From Pseudodesulfovibrio portus (GTDB taxonomy: Bacteria; Desulfobacterota; Desulfovibrionia; Desulfovibrionales; Desulfovibrionaceae), in the NCBI RefSeq assembly GCF_026000375.1, contig NZ_AP026708.1:1614501-1678500 (forward strand): a stretch of 64,000 nt of DNA. Reading direction: 5' to 3'. Position numbers and translations under genes: made by a program. Within the stretch, counting starts at the first letter, position 1; the number at the start of each line of letters is the position of its first letter. Of this stretch, positions 8,386 to 16,349 are shown one piece after another. The notes below the pieces were generated by a model. That model was not told the DNA's origin, did no database searches, and saw only the letters and a program-made list of their open reading frames with translations.

Positions 8386-8940
8386 ATGCGATTCCTTAAA
8401 CGGGCCGCCCTGCTGTGTCTGCTGCTCCTGGCCGTCGCCTGCACCAAGTCGGGCGGCATCACCCTCGGTTACCAGGCCGTGGGTGTTCCCGCCCGCTGCG
8501 CCGCCGACATGGTGGTCTTCAAATTCGAGGATAAACGCGCCGACAAGACCCTGGGCCGCTACAACGACGGCACCGCCATCACCGCCGTGTCCGACGTGGC
8601 CGACTGGGTGGGCTGGGCCCTGTTCGACGAGCTGGAAAAGGTGGGCTGCCGACCCAAGTACCGCACCTCCACCGTGACCCCCGGCGAAGCCCCCATGGTC
8701 ACCGGCGAAGTGCTTTCCCTGAGCCTCAACCAGACCGGCGCCACCACCTTCGAGGGCAAGATCGCGGTCCGCATCATGGTCGTCAAGGCGGGCCAGACCC
8801 TGCACATCCAGAAGTATTCCAGCCAGGTGGAAGACGTGGTCCTGGCCGGATACGGCTCCGAGGCCGACATCATGCAGGAAGCCCTGCGCGGCGTCATGAC
8901 CGAAGCCGTCCCCGCCATCATCGCCGAAACCGGGAAATAG
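8386..8940 (+). CDS. YajG-like lipoprotein
   Basis: A 184-residue lipoprotein with lipobox LLAVAC. The mature part has the pattern of the YajG-type family (MVVFKFEDKRADKTLGRY near residue 42, then a beta-rich domain including VTGEVLSLSLNQTGATTFEGKI). Function of the family is unknown; members are outer-membrane lipoproteins. The assignment is by pattern only and is tentative. It is translationally close to both neighbours (12 nt upstream, 2 nt downstream), pointing to one transcript with the coiled-coil lipoprotein and the nitroreductase. Confidence 0.75.
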   Translation: MRFLKRAALLCLLLLAVACTKSGGITLGYQAVGVPARCAADMVVFKFEDKRADKTLGRYNDGTAITAVSDVADWVGWALFDELEKVGCRPKYRTSTVTPGEAPMVTGEVLSLSLNQTGATTFEGKIAVRIMVVKAGQTLHIQKYSSQVEDVVLAGYGSEADIMQEALRGVMTEAVPAIIAETGK

Positions 8941-8942
8941 CC

Positions 8943-9746
8943 ATGTTCGACAAGGAACTGTGCAAGCAGTGCGGCGCCTGCGCCGACGAATGTCCCTTCG
9001 ATCTCATCGTGGACGGCAAGGACGGCTTCCCCAAGCTGCGCCCCGCCGCCAGGAAGACCTGCATCAACTGCGGGCACTGCGTGGCCGTCTGCCCGGTCCG
9101 GGCCGTCACCCTGCCCGAGATGCCCGTGGTCACCGACGGGCTGTCCCCGGACCAGTGCGGCCCGCTGCTCAAGGACCTCGGGATTTCCCCGCAGGAGGCC
9201 GAGCAGTTCCTGCGCGGCCGCCGCTCCATCCGCACCTACAAGGACAAGATCATCCCCGAAGAGACCCTCGAGCACCTCTTCTGGGTGGCCAGTCACGCCC
9301 CCAGCGCCAAGAACGGCCAGCCGGCCCGCTGGATCGTCACCCGCAATCCGCAGGTCACCCGCCGCCTGGCCGGGCTGACCGTGGAATACATGGCCACCAA
9401 CTCGGTCTTCCCGGGCGTGGTCAGGAACTGGGAAAAAGGGCTGGACAAGATCCTGCACGGCGCACCCCACGTGGCCGTGGCCCACGCGCCCGAAGACGGC
9501 TTCAACCCGGCCGAGGACTGCTCCCTGGCCGCCGCCTACCTCGAACTGGCCGCCCATGCGCACAACATCGGCGCATGCTGGGCCGGGTTCCTCATGGAAG
9601 TGGCCGAAGGCTGCTGCGCCATCCGGGAAACCCTGGGCATACCCGAAGGACACGGCGTCTACGCCGCCCTCATGCTCGGCTACCCCAAATACCGATACAA
9701 GCGCATCCCCAAACGCAGGGACGTGGAAATCTCCTGGCTGGATTGA
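8943..9746 (+). CDS. Nitroreductase with N-terminal 2[4Fe-4S] ferredoxin domain
   Basis: A 267-residue fusion. Residues 1-60 carry two CxxCxxCxxxCP clusters (CKQCGACADECP and CINCGHCVAVCP). Residues ~95-265 are a nitroreductase-fold FMN domain (RRSIRTYKDKIIPEETLE, then HAPSAKNGQPARW). Such ferredoxin-nitroreductase fusions are common in strict anaerobes and probably pass electrons from a ferredoxin to FMN; the substrate is unknown. It starts 2 nt after the YajG-like lipoprotein and ends just before a strong bidirectional terminator. Confidence 0.92.
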   Translation: MFDKELCKQCGACADECPFDLIVDGKDGFPKLRPAARKTCINCGHCVAVCPVRAVTLPEMPVVTDGLSPDQCGPLLKDLGISPQEAEQFLRGRRSIRTYKDKIIPEETLEHLFWVASHAPSAKNGQPARWIVTRNPQVTRRLAGLTVEYMATNSVFPGVVRNWEKGLDKILHGAPHVAVAHAPEDGFNPAEDCSLAAAYLELAAHAHNIGACWAGFLMEVAEGCCAIRETLGIPEGHGVYAALMLGYPKYRYKRIPKRRDVEISWLD

Positions 9747-9790
9747 CGGCAAGGGCTTTTCGTCTCGTGCCGGTTGGCGATTTGGACAAA

Positions 9791-9818
9791 AAAAACCCCG
9801 CATCACTGCGGGGTTTTT
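9791..9818. terminator. Bidirectional rho-independent terminator
   Basis: A-run, stem CCCCGC/GCGGGG (9796-9801, 9808-9813), 6-nt loop, then TTTTT. It serves the nitroreductase operon on the plus strand and the convergent 3D-domain gene on the minus strand. Confidence 0.93.
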
Positions 9819-9841
9819 CGTTTTCAGGGGTCCGGAGGCAC

Positions 9842-10336
9842 CTAGATTTCCAGGAGTGCCACCTTGACGTTCTTTTTGCCGAATTGGCGGGCCTGGTCCT
9901 CGTCCCACATGAAGATGTCGACGCGCTTGGTGAAGCGCTTGTTCATGAGGTCGTTGATCTCGAAGATGCCGTAGCCTTCAATGCGGACTTTGCGGCCGAA
10001 CACCCAACCCTGGTCGAACAGGTCCCGGGACACGGCGATGGTGCCCGCCCGGACCTTGCGCATGGACGCCGCGATGAGCGGATCGTCGTCACACTGGTCG
10101 GTGGTCGGGTTGTAGGCGGTGACGGTCACCGTCCTGACCGGGGACAGGTCCAGGGCCTTCTGGAGAAGGCGGGCCTCTTCCACAAGCCCTTTCCGGGCTT
10201 CAGCGGTCTTGTGCGCCAGATCAAGCTGGTGGCTGAGGTCGTCGATTTTCTGCTGTTTGACAACGACAACCACAGCCATAATCACGAGAAAGGCACATAA
10301 AACCGGCGTGATGGCGTAGTTGATTAATTTATTCAT
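9842..10336 (-). CDS. 3D-domain (double-psi beta-barrel) membrane-anchored protein
   Basis: A 164-residue protein with one N-terminal membrane helix (about 7-27), a short coiled coil (30-60) and a C-terminal 3D domain (about 68-160). Visible hallmarks are VTAYNPTTDQC, GTIAVSRDLF, GYGIFEINDLM and the RVDIFM end, which carries the conserved aspartates of the barrel seen in MltA-type lytic transglycosylases and Rpf-like proteins. A peptidoglycan-related periplasmic role is likely, though the family also has non-enzymatic members. Single gene with its own promoter at 10368-10396. Confidence 0.85.
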   Translation of the reverse strand: MNKLINYAITPVLCAFLVIMAVVVVVKQQKIDDLSHQLDLAHKTAEARKGLVEEARLLQKALDLSPVRTVTVTAYNPTTDQCDDDPLIAASMRKVRAGTIAVSRDLFDQGWVFGRKVRIEGYGIFEINDLMNKRFTKRVDIFMWDEDQARQFGKKNVKVALLEI

Positions 10337-10367
10337 CTATACATTACTCCCTTCGTTTGGTTCGGAG

Positions 10368-10396
10368 GCTATAATGGGCGTTTCCAACCTTGTCAA
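10368..10396 (-). promoter_or_regulatory. Sigma-70 type promoter of the 3D-domain gene
   Basis: On the minus strand TTGACA (10391-10396), a 17-bp spacer and TATAGC (10368-10373), about 32 bp before the start codon. Confidence 0.75.
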
Positions 10397-10569
10397 CGCA
10401 CAATTCTCTTCCCTGCAAACTGCGAGCCGCATCAATTTATCTACCTGAATTAACGTGATATTTTTTTGAAAATCCCGGATCATTCGCTTCCGCGCACCTA
10501 TCGGAAACCAACTATTTCAGCTCGTTATGAACTCTTCAGCTCACGTCATTTGCGTATTTATTATATAGA

Positions 10570-10598
10570 TTGACAAGTTAAATATAATATGACCTAAT
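10570..10598 (+). promoter_or_regulatory. Sigma-70 type promoter in an AT-rich intergenic region
   Basis: TTGACA (10570-10575), 17 bp, CCTAAT (10593-10598), 39 bp upstream of the TTG start at 10638. A second TATAAT occurs inside the spacer. The whole gap 10337-10637 (301 bp) is AT-rich between GC-rich genes; apart from the two promoters I see no gene or RNA in it. Confidence 0.6.
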
Positions 10599-10637
10599 TC
10601 GCGTCACCGATCGAAACAATGCAAGGATTCAGTAAGG

Positions 10638-11867
10638 TTGACGCAATTCAGAGCTCTGCCCGTATGGAGGGGCGACGCATTTCTGCTCAGGAGTCAACGG
10701 GGAACGTACCTGTTTGACGGCGGCGATCTGGCCGGAGGGCTTCCCAGGATGCTGCGCGAGCGGCGGGTGGGCAATTTGCGCGCGGCAGTGTGCACGTTTC
10801 CGTCCCCGGACAGACTGGGCGGCATCCTCGAGCTGCTGGCCGACGGCTACCCTGTCAGGGAGTGCTGGCTGCCCGCCAGGCTGGGCGTCCTCGAGGGCAT
10901 GGCCCGCAGCTTCAACGGGGACTGGCCCGGCTGGTTCTCTCTTTTCAACGCCCCGGTGCCGCGTGATTTCCGTCCCCCCGAGCCGACGGTATCGGACAGC
11001 CGCGTCGGCGCGGCCATGCTCATGACCCTGGCCGCAGCCGGGTGTCCCGGAGAGCCCCTGCCCGTGCCCAGCGCCGGTCCCGAGGCCTGCGTGGCCGAGC
11101 TGTTCGAGGGGCTGGTCCTGCGGGCCGCCGCCCGGCGCGGAGAGCGGGGCGCGGCCCGGGCCCTGCAACGCCTGGGCAAGGACCTGTCAAAGGCCGGAGG
11201 CTTTCGTGAGCAGGCCCTGCTCTGCTGCTCCCTGCTCCTGGACCACGCCGGGGCCGGCCGCGCAGGCGACGCCGACGCACGTGTCGTCAAAGGGCTGACC
11301 CTGGCGGCCATGACCGCCGTCCTGACGACAGGCACCCCCCGCGTCCGGTACTTCCGACGCTCCCACGGGCCGCAATACCACCTCATCCCCCGGCACCCCG
11401 TCATGTGCCTCAACGGCACGGAGACGGACCTCCGGGAGCCTGCTCCGCCCGCCGATCCGGAACACCTGTACCGGGAGGCCGGGAAACTGTTCGGCAACGG
11501 ACGGGGGCTGGTCTTCCAGCATGGCGACGGCCGATGCGGCACGTTGTTTTGCAGCAACTCGCGGCTCCTGTTCGCAGGGACCGAAAACGGCATCCCCCTC
11601 AGGCGGCCCACCGTGATCACGGCCCCGGGACAGGGAGCGGTCTCCCTGGAAGAGGCATACGCCCGCATCCGTTCCGACGCCCCGGAAAAAGACTTCTGGG
11701 TGCGGGCCCATTACTCCCACGCCCGGAAGGTGTCCGAGGCGTACAAGCAGCTCCCGAACCGATTCTGCCTGAGCAATCCCGCCTTCCGCTCCATGCAGGA
11801 GGTTGTTCTCGAATTCGACGGGGACCGCTGGCACAGGCGCGCCGGCAAATTCTGCACCTGCAAATGA
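10638..11867 (+). CDS. Uncharacterised protein with N-terminal degenerate metallo-beta-lactamase-like region
   Basis: A 409-residue cytosolic protein that I do not recognise as a whole. Residues 1-90 follow the start of a ComEC-type metallo-beta-lactamase fold (GDAFLLRSQRGTYLFDGG, then LRAAVCTF, then LGGILELL and a VRECWLPARLG strand). The place expected to hold the metal-binding HxHxDH reads FPSPDR, so no metal site remains. The C-terminal third (LFGNGRGLVFQHGDGRCGTLF ... PTVITAPGQGAVS) resembles later strands of the same fold. The frame opens with TTG and has only AAGGA ~11 nt upstream; the exact start is uncertain. An Hpt gene follows 103 nt later on the same strand. Confidence 0.7.
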   Translation: MTQFRALPVWRGDAFLLRSQRGTYLFDGGDLAGGLPRMLRERRVGNLRAAVCTFPSPDRLGGILELLADGYPVRECWLPARLGVLEGMARSFNGDWPGWFSLFNAPVPRDFRPPEPTVSDSRVGAAMLMTLAAAGCPGEPLPVPSAGPEACVAELFEGLVLRAAARRGERGAARALQRLGKDLSKAGGFREQALLCCSLLLDHAGAGRAGDADARVVKGLTLAAMTAVLTTGTPRVRYFRRSHGPQYHLIPRHPVMCLNGTETDLREPAPPADPEHLYREAGKLFGNGRGLVFQHGDGRCGTLFCSNSRLLFAGTENGIPLRRPTVITAPGQGAVSLEEAYARIRSDAPEKDFWVRAHYSHARKVSEAYKQLPNRFCLSNPAFRSMQEVVLEFDGDRWHRRAGKFCTCK

Positions 11868-11970
11868 CCCGGGGATCGGTCCGGTTGCGGCTCCGGCGCA
11901 CGGAAATTCCTTCCCATAAGACAGCGTGAATGATAAACAGGACTCCACTTTCGACAAGGGAGCCAAGAGC

Positions 11971-12315
11971 ATGACCGATGTCCTTTTCAACCAAACGCAA
12001 TTCCTGGCCAGCCTGGCTGACGACGAGGAACTCGCACAGGAACTGCTGGTCGCCTTTTTCCAGGACAGCCCGCAGAGGACGTCCGAACTGCGGGAGGCCA
12101 TCGATTCGGGAGATGCCCTGACAGCCTCCAAGCTGGCCCACTCCCTCAAGGGCATGTGCGGCGTGGTCCGGGCCGAACGGCTGTCGGAACTGGCCCTGAA
12201 CATGGAGCGCCTGTCCAGGGACGGCGAAATGGACCAGGTCAAAACGAATTTCGACCTGTTCGTTGCGGCCCACCGGGAGACCACGGACCAGATGAATGCC
12301 TACATGAACCACTGA
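11971..12315 (+). CDS. Hpt-domain phosphotransfer protein
   Basis: A 114-residue stand-alone histidine phosphotransfer protein. It is a four-helix bundle with the active motif LAHSLKGMCG; the phospho-accepting residue is His57. Such proteins shuttle phosphate between hybrid kinases and response regulators, but no partner is encoded nearby. The ATG at 11971 with AAGGGAG 8 nt upstream is preferred over a GTG at 11926 that would add 15 residues. A perfect terminator follows. Confidence 0.9.
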   Translation: MTDVLFNQTQFLASLADDEELAQELLVAFFQDSPQRTSELREAIDSGDALTASKLAHSLKGMCGVVRAERLSELALNMERLSRDGEMDQVKTNFDLFVAAHRETTDQMNAYMNH

Positions 12316-12331
12316 CCGAATCCACGACAAC

Positions 12332-12367
12332 AAAAAAAGGGCACCCGCGCGCGGGTGCCCTTTTTTT
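12332..12367. terminator. Strong bidirectional terminator
   Basis: A7 run, a 10-bp GC-rich stem (GGGCACCCGC and its complement) and a T7 run; it separates the Hpt gene from the convergent OmpH-like gene. Confidence 0.95.
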
Positions 12368-12383
12368 GTTTCTTTCGGTCCGG

Positions 12384-12941
12384 CTATTCGGCGGGCTTGG
12401 CCGCTTCGGGCGCGGCTTCAGACGCGGCTTCGGGGGCGGCCTCTTCCTTTTCGGGCGCTGCCGCTGCGGCGGGCGGAGTAAAATCCAGGACCACGCCGTC
12501 CATGGCCGCCACGATGTCGGCGGTGATGTCGACGGCGTCGCTGGCGGAAATCACGGCCTGCTTGCTCAGGATGAGGGTCAGTCCGTTTTCGGCGCGGTAT
12601 TTCTCCAGCACTTCGTTGAACTTCGCGTCGACCAAGGCCACGATGCGCTGCTGCTCGCCGTTCATGGTGTTCTGCAATTTGCCCATGGCCAGCTTGTAGG
12701 CGGCCACGGTTTCCTCAGTCTGATTCTCCTGCATGGCCTTGTAGGCGGCCTCGGCCTCGGCCTGCATGGGCGCTCCAAGCTGCTGCAGGTAGGCCATGGC
12801 GTCCTTGGCCACCTTGTTGTCCTTGAAGGCTGCGGCTTCGTCCACAATGCAGATCTTGACCGAGGGTTCCTGCCGGTCGCAACCGGCCATGAGCATGAGG
12901 GCAAGGGCCGCTGCGGCGAGCAGAATAAAGGTCTTCTTCAT
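12384..12941 (-). CDS. OmpH/Skp-like periplasmic lipoprotein
   Basis: A 185-residue lipoprotein with lipobox LMAGC. The mature region follows the OmpH/Skp pattern: a first strand (VKICIVDEAAAF), two long helices rich in Ala, Glu, Lys and Gln, and a closing strand motif (GLTLILSKQAVISA) with DITADIVAAMD. The tail (about 155-185) is an Ala/Pro/Glu repeat. Skp-family proteins chaperone outer-membrane proteins; the lipid anchor and tail differ from classical Skp. Start ATG 12941 has GGAGATA 6 nt upstream. Confidence 0.82.
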   Translation of the reverse strand: MKKTFILLAAAALALMLMAGCDRQEPSVKICIVDEAAAFKDNKVAKDAMAYLQQLGAPMQAEAEAAYKAMQENQTEETVAAYKLAMGKLQNTMNGEQQRIVALVDAKFNEVLEKYRAENGLTLILSKQAVISASDAVDITADIVAAMDGVVLDFTPPAAAAAPEKEEAAPEAASEAAPEAAKPAE

Positions 12942-13126
12942 CAATGATATCTCCATGTTTTTTCGATTGCTGTCACTTTCGACGAAAGTCCGGCCAGCCT
13001 ACGCCGTGAGGGAAAAGCTGGCAAGGGAAAGATCGGAAACCCCGACCACGCCTCCACCGGAGACGCCGGAAGGATATTCCTGCCCGGTGCCGGACCTTAT
13101 ATATTGAAATACAATACGATTCAAAA

Positions 13127-13142
13127 TGGCACATCCCTTGCT
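13127..13142 (+). promoter_or_regulatory. Sigma-54 promoter of flgE
   Basis: TGGCACATCCCTTGCT matches the -24/-12 consensus TGGCACGNNNNTTGCW at every fixed base except one, with correct spacing. It lies 93 bp upstream of flgE. Late flagellar genes are often RpoN-dependent. Confidence 0.85.
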
Positions 13143-13235
13143 CACACCACGGGTGAGAAGGAATCGGGAATTTCTTTCCGGGAACGGGTCGTTCCGGGAT
13201 TCCCGCCACATCCGGCCAGCCGGATTGGAGGAAGT

Positions 13236-14858
13236 ATGAGTTTCAGCAGTTTGTATGTTGGAGCCACTGGCGTGGTCGCGCACAACGCGAGCATGCAGGT
13301 GGTGGGCAACAACCTGGCAAACGTCAGCACCACGGGCTACAAGAAGGCCGACACCCAGTTCGGGTCGCTCATGAGCCAGCAACTGGGCACCGGGGGCTCC
13401 ATCTATGAGACGGGTGCCTTCGCCTTCAGCCAGATCGGCAAAGGCGTGGCCGTCTCGGAAATCCGCACCATCTTCACGGAGGGCGGGCTGGAGACGACCA
13501 CCACGGCCACGGACCTGGCCATCGAGGGAAACGGCTATTTCGGGGTCAACAACCCGTATGACGGCAACACGACGAACGGCGCGGAGTACTACACCCGCGC
13601 CGGCGCGTTCCGTTTCAACAACGAAGCCTACCTCGTGGACCCCCACGGATACCGGCTGCAGGGGTACGTCGTTGACCGCGAGACCGGGGAACTGGCCACC
13701 ACCATCTCGGACGTCCAACTGCCGTACGAAGACGAAATCGTCGACGGCAACCTCGTCCGCACGGTGCAATCGGAGCCCCGGGCCACCACTTCCTTCGAAA
13801 TGGTCACCAACCTCGACCACACGGCAGCCGACCTGTTCGGCAGCTACTCCACGCCCTTCATGGCCATGCTCGAGGCATACAACGCCAACCTGAGCAACGC
13901 GTCCACGCCCTTCGGGGACACCCTGCCCGAGTATTCATCGAGCATCACCTGCTACGACAACGAGGGCAACGGCCACGAAGTGACCGTCTATTTCGACCCC
14001 ATAGCGGACTACACCCTGTCCAACGCCACCCCGGGGAACTCCTATTGGGAGTACCTCATCGCCATTCCCGCCGAATCCGACGGCTCGGCGGCCTACGGGA
14101 CCTCCGGGGCCGGACTGGTCGGCGCGGGCGTCATGGTCTTCGACGGCCAGGGGCAGTTCGTGAACCAGGTCGCGTTCTCCCTGGACTCCACCACGGCCAG
14201 CAGCGCCACCAGCCCCGGCGCGTGGACAACGGCCTCCTTCGACGAGGACGGCCTGCCCCAATTCGCCGTCACCTTCGGCAGCAACGGCGGAGCCATCGGG
14301 ACCGAGCATTTCATTTCCTACGACTTCGGCATCACCTCCGCCACCGGGACCTGGACCGGCGGGGTGAGCAATGCGAGCGGCCTCGGCAACAACGTGCAGA
14401 ACCTGGCCTCCATCGGCGACCCGGTGCGGGACGCCCGCGTCACCACCAGCTACGACAACCCGTCCGCCACCCTGTACCACATCCAGGACGGCTACACCTC
14501 GGGCTACCTGCAATATGTCAGCGTGGACCGAGAAGGGTTCCTGAACGGGCATTTCACCAACAACCAGACAGAACAACTCTTCCAGGTCGCGGTATACACC
14601 TTCAACAGCCAGTGGGGGCTCAGGCGAAGCGGCCACACCAACTTCGTGGCCACCGAGGCCTCGGGAGCGGCCATCGCCGGGACGGCCTCGACCAACGGTC
14701 GAGGCACCATCGCCCAGAACACGCTGGAGGAGAGCAACGTGGACATGGCCGAGGAATTCGCCAAGATGATCATCACCCAGCGCGGGTACCAGGCCAATAC
14801 CAAGGTCATCACCACCTCGGACTCCCTGCTCAACACCCTGATTTCCACCAAACGATAA
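13236..14858 (+). CDS. flgE: Flagellar hook protein FlgE
   Basis: A 540-residue hook subunit, polymerised outside the cell between the rod and the filament. The N-terminal rod-like motif (NNLANVSTTGYKK) and the C-terminal motif (EESNVDMAEEFAKMI, then QRGYQANTKVI) that form the D0 coiled core are both present. The large central part holds the surface-exposed D1/D2 domains. Start ATG 13236 follows GGAGGAAGT; a longer frame from 13104 would run through the sigma-54 site and is rejected. It stands alone here without flgD, fliK or flgK, and ends in a hairpin terminator. Confidence 0.97.
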   Translation: MSFSSLYVGATGVVAHNASMQVVGNNLANVSTTGYKKADTQFGSLMSQQLGTGGSIYETGAFAFSQIGKGVAVSEIRTIFTEGGLETTTTATDLAIEGNGYFGVNNPYDGNTTNGAEYYTRAGAFRFNNEAYLVDPHGYRLQGYVVDRETGELATTISDVQLPYEDEIVDGNLVRTVQSEPRATTSFEMVTNLDHTAADLFGSYSTPFMAMLEAYNANLSNASTPFGDTLPEYSSSITCYDNEGNGHEVTVYFDPIADYTLSNATPGNSYWEYLIAIPAESDGSAAYGTSGAGLVGAGVMVFDGQGQFVNQVAFSLDSTTASSATSPGAWTTASFDEDGLPQFAVTFGSNGGAIGTEHFISYDFGITSATGTWTGGVSNASGLGNNVQNLASIGDPVRDARVTTSYDNPSATLYHIQDGYTSGYLQYVSVDREGFLNGHFTNNQTEQLFQVAVYTFNSQWGLRRSGHTNFVATEASGAAIAGTASTNGRGTIAQNTLEESNVDMAEEFAKMIITQRGYQANTKVITTSDSLLNTLISTKR

Positions 14859-14881
14859 AACCGCTCACTTCCGCCGGGAAC

Positions 14882-14917
14882 GGGCCGCACCCCATACGTT
14901 TCGGGGGCGGCCCTTTT
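14882..14917 (+). terminator. Terminator of flgE
   Basis: GGGCCGC-A-CCCC pairs with GGGG-GCGGCCC across a 9-nt loop, followed by TTTTCTT. Confidence 0.85.
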
Positions 14918-14993
14918 CTTGTCAACCGCCCCGCCTCCTTGAATTCCCCCGGCAAACGGGATAGTGGAACCGCAGCAACCAAGGAGCCCTTCC

Positions 14994-16349
14994 ATGACAG
15001 AGAATCCGACCCCGCGCACCCCGGCCGACATCATGGCCGCCGTCACCGAAGTGGAACGCCAGGCCCCCGGCGGGGCGGAGGCCCTGTACATGGCCGCCAT
15101 GCTGGCGGACTCGCCGCTGCCCTACGACTTTGCCCTGGCCATGGACGGCACCCCGCACAACCCGGCCCTGATCAACCCGGCGGCCGCATTTTTCGCCACC
15201 ACCGCCCTGTTCGAGCCGCTGGTGGAGCTCGACCTTGTCCGGACCGACGCCGACGCCCGGATTTTCACCCTGCCCCGGGACGTCCGCGACGCCCTGCGGG
15301 ACGCCCTCGACCCGGAGCAGACCCTGGAATGGGCCGGAAGGGCCGTGTACGGCCTGAACCTGATCCTGCCTGACGCCGAGCCGCAGAACTGGCCCACGGT
15401 CCAGTGGCTCATGCCCCACGTCCATGCCTGCCGCGACCTGGCCGGGGACATCGGCCTGACCACGGCGGCGGCCAACCGGGTCCTGCACCAGGCCGGGTTC
15501 TCGCTCCACCACCAGCAGCGCCATCAGGAAGCAGCCGCGCTCCTTGAGGCGGCCATGGCCGTGGACGTCCTCCTCAAGACCGACCGGCACCCGGACATCG
15601 CCGCCGACCTGGAAGGCCTGGGCACGGTCTACTGGGCCGGAGGGGACCTCGAGCGGGCCGAGGCCGCCTTCACCGAATGCCTCAGGCTCCAGAAAGAAAT
15701 CTTCACCGAGGACAACCCGGTCATCGTGTCCGTCCTGAACAGTCTCGGCGTGGTCCGCCAGGCCCTGGGCCGGGCCGAAGAGGCGGAACAGGCCTTCATC
15801 GAATGCATGCGCGTGCTGGAAGCCACCCACGGCGCGGACCATCCGGCCACGGCCTCCTGCCTGTCCAACATGGCCCTGCTCTTGGAGGCGGAAGACCGAT
15901 CCGGCGAGGCCCTGGACGCGGCCAACCGGGCCCTGGGCATCAACCGGGCCGCCTACGGCGAGGATCACCCGGAGGTGGCCTCGGACCACAACACCGTGGC
16001 CCTCATGCTGGAGCGGACGGGCGAAACGGCCGGTGCCGAGGAACATTTCCGGAAAAGCCTGGACATCCGGGAGCGGATATACGGCCCTGATCACCCCGAG
16101 ACGGCCCAGGCCCTGTGCAACCTGGCCCTGCTGCTCTCGGCAACGGGCCGGGAAGGCGAGTCCCTGGACCTGTTCGACGCCGGGCTGGGGGCCTACGAGA
16201 CATCGCTGGGGCCGAACCACCCGCTCATGGAACCCGCCCTGAACAACTTCATCATGCTCCTGGAAAGGCTGGCCGCCACAGGCGACGAAGTCCTGCGCAG
16301 CCGGGCCGAATCCCGGCTCAAGGCCATTGTCGGGAAGGGCGGGGCATGA
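14994..16349 (+). CDS. Tetratricopeptide-repeat protein resembling the C-terminal half of NB-ARC/TPR proteins
   Basis: A 451-residue cytosolic protein. Residues ~180-420 are 42-residue kinesin-light-chain-type TPRs (recurrent HP.....L..L......G....AE). Residues ~15-170 look like the winged-helix region that in NB-ARC-TPR proteins lies between the nucleotide-binding domain and the TPRs (LADSPLPYDFALAM, then WPTVQWLMPHVHACRDL). No P-loop is present, so the NB-ARC module appears to be missing. Start ATG 14994 follows AAGGAG. Its stop overlaps the start of the PfkB kinase gene by 4 nt (ATGA), so the two are translationally coupled. The partner is unknown. Confidence 0.85.
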   Translation: MTENPTPRTPADIMAAVTEVERQAPGGAEALYMAAMLADSPLPYDFALAMDGTPHNPALINPAAAFFATTALFEPLVELDLVRTDADARIFTLPRDVRDALRDALDPEQTLEWAGRAVYGLNLILPDAEPQNWPTVQWLMPHVHACRDLAGDIGLTTAAANRVLHQAGFSLHHQQRHQEAAALLEAAMAVDVLLKTDRHPDIAADLEGLGTVYWAGGDLERAEAAFTECLRLQKEIFTEDNPVIVSVLNSLGVVRQALGRAEEAEQAFIECMRVLEATHGADHPATASCLSNMALLLEAEDRSGEALDAANRALGINRAAYGEDHPEVASDHNTVALMLERTGETAGAEEHFRKSLDIRERIYGPDHPETAQALCNLALLLSATGREGESLDLFDAGLGAYETSLGPNHPLMEPALNNFIMLLERLAATGDEVLRSRAESRLKAIVGKGGA

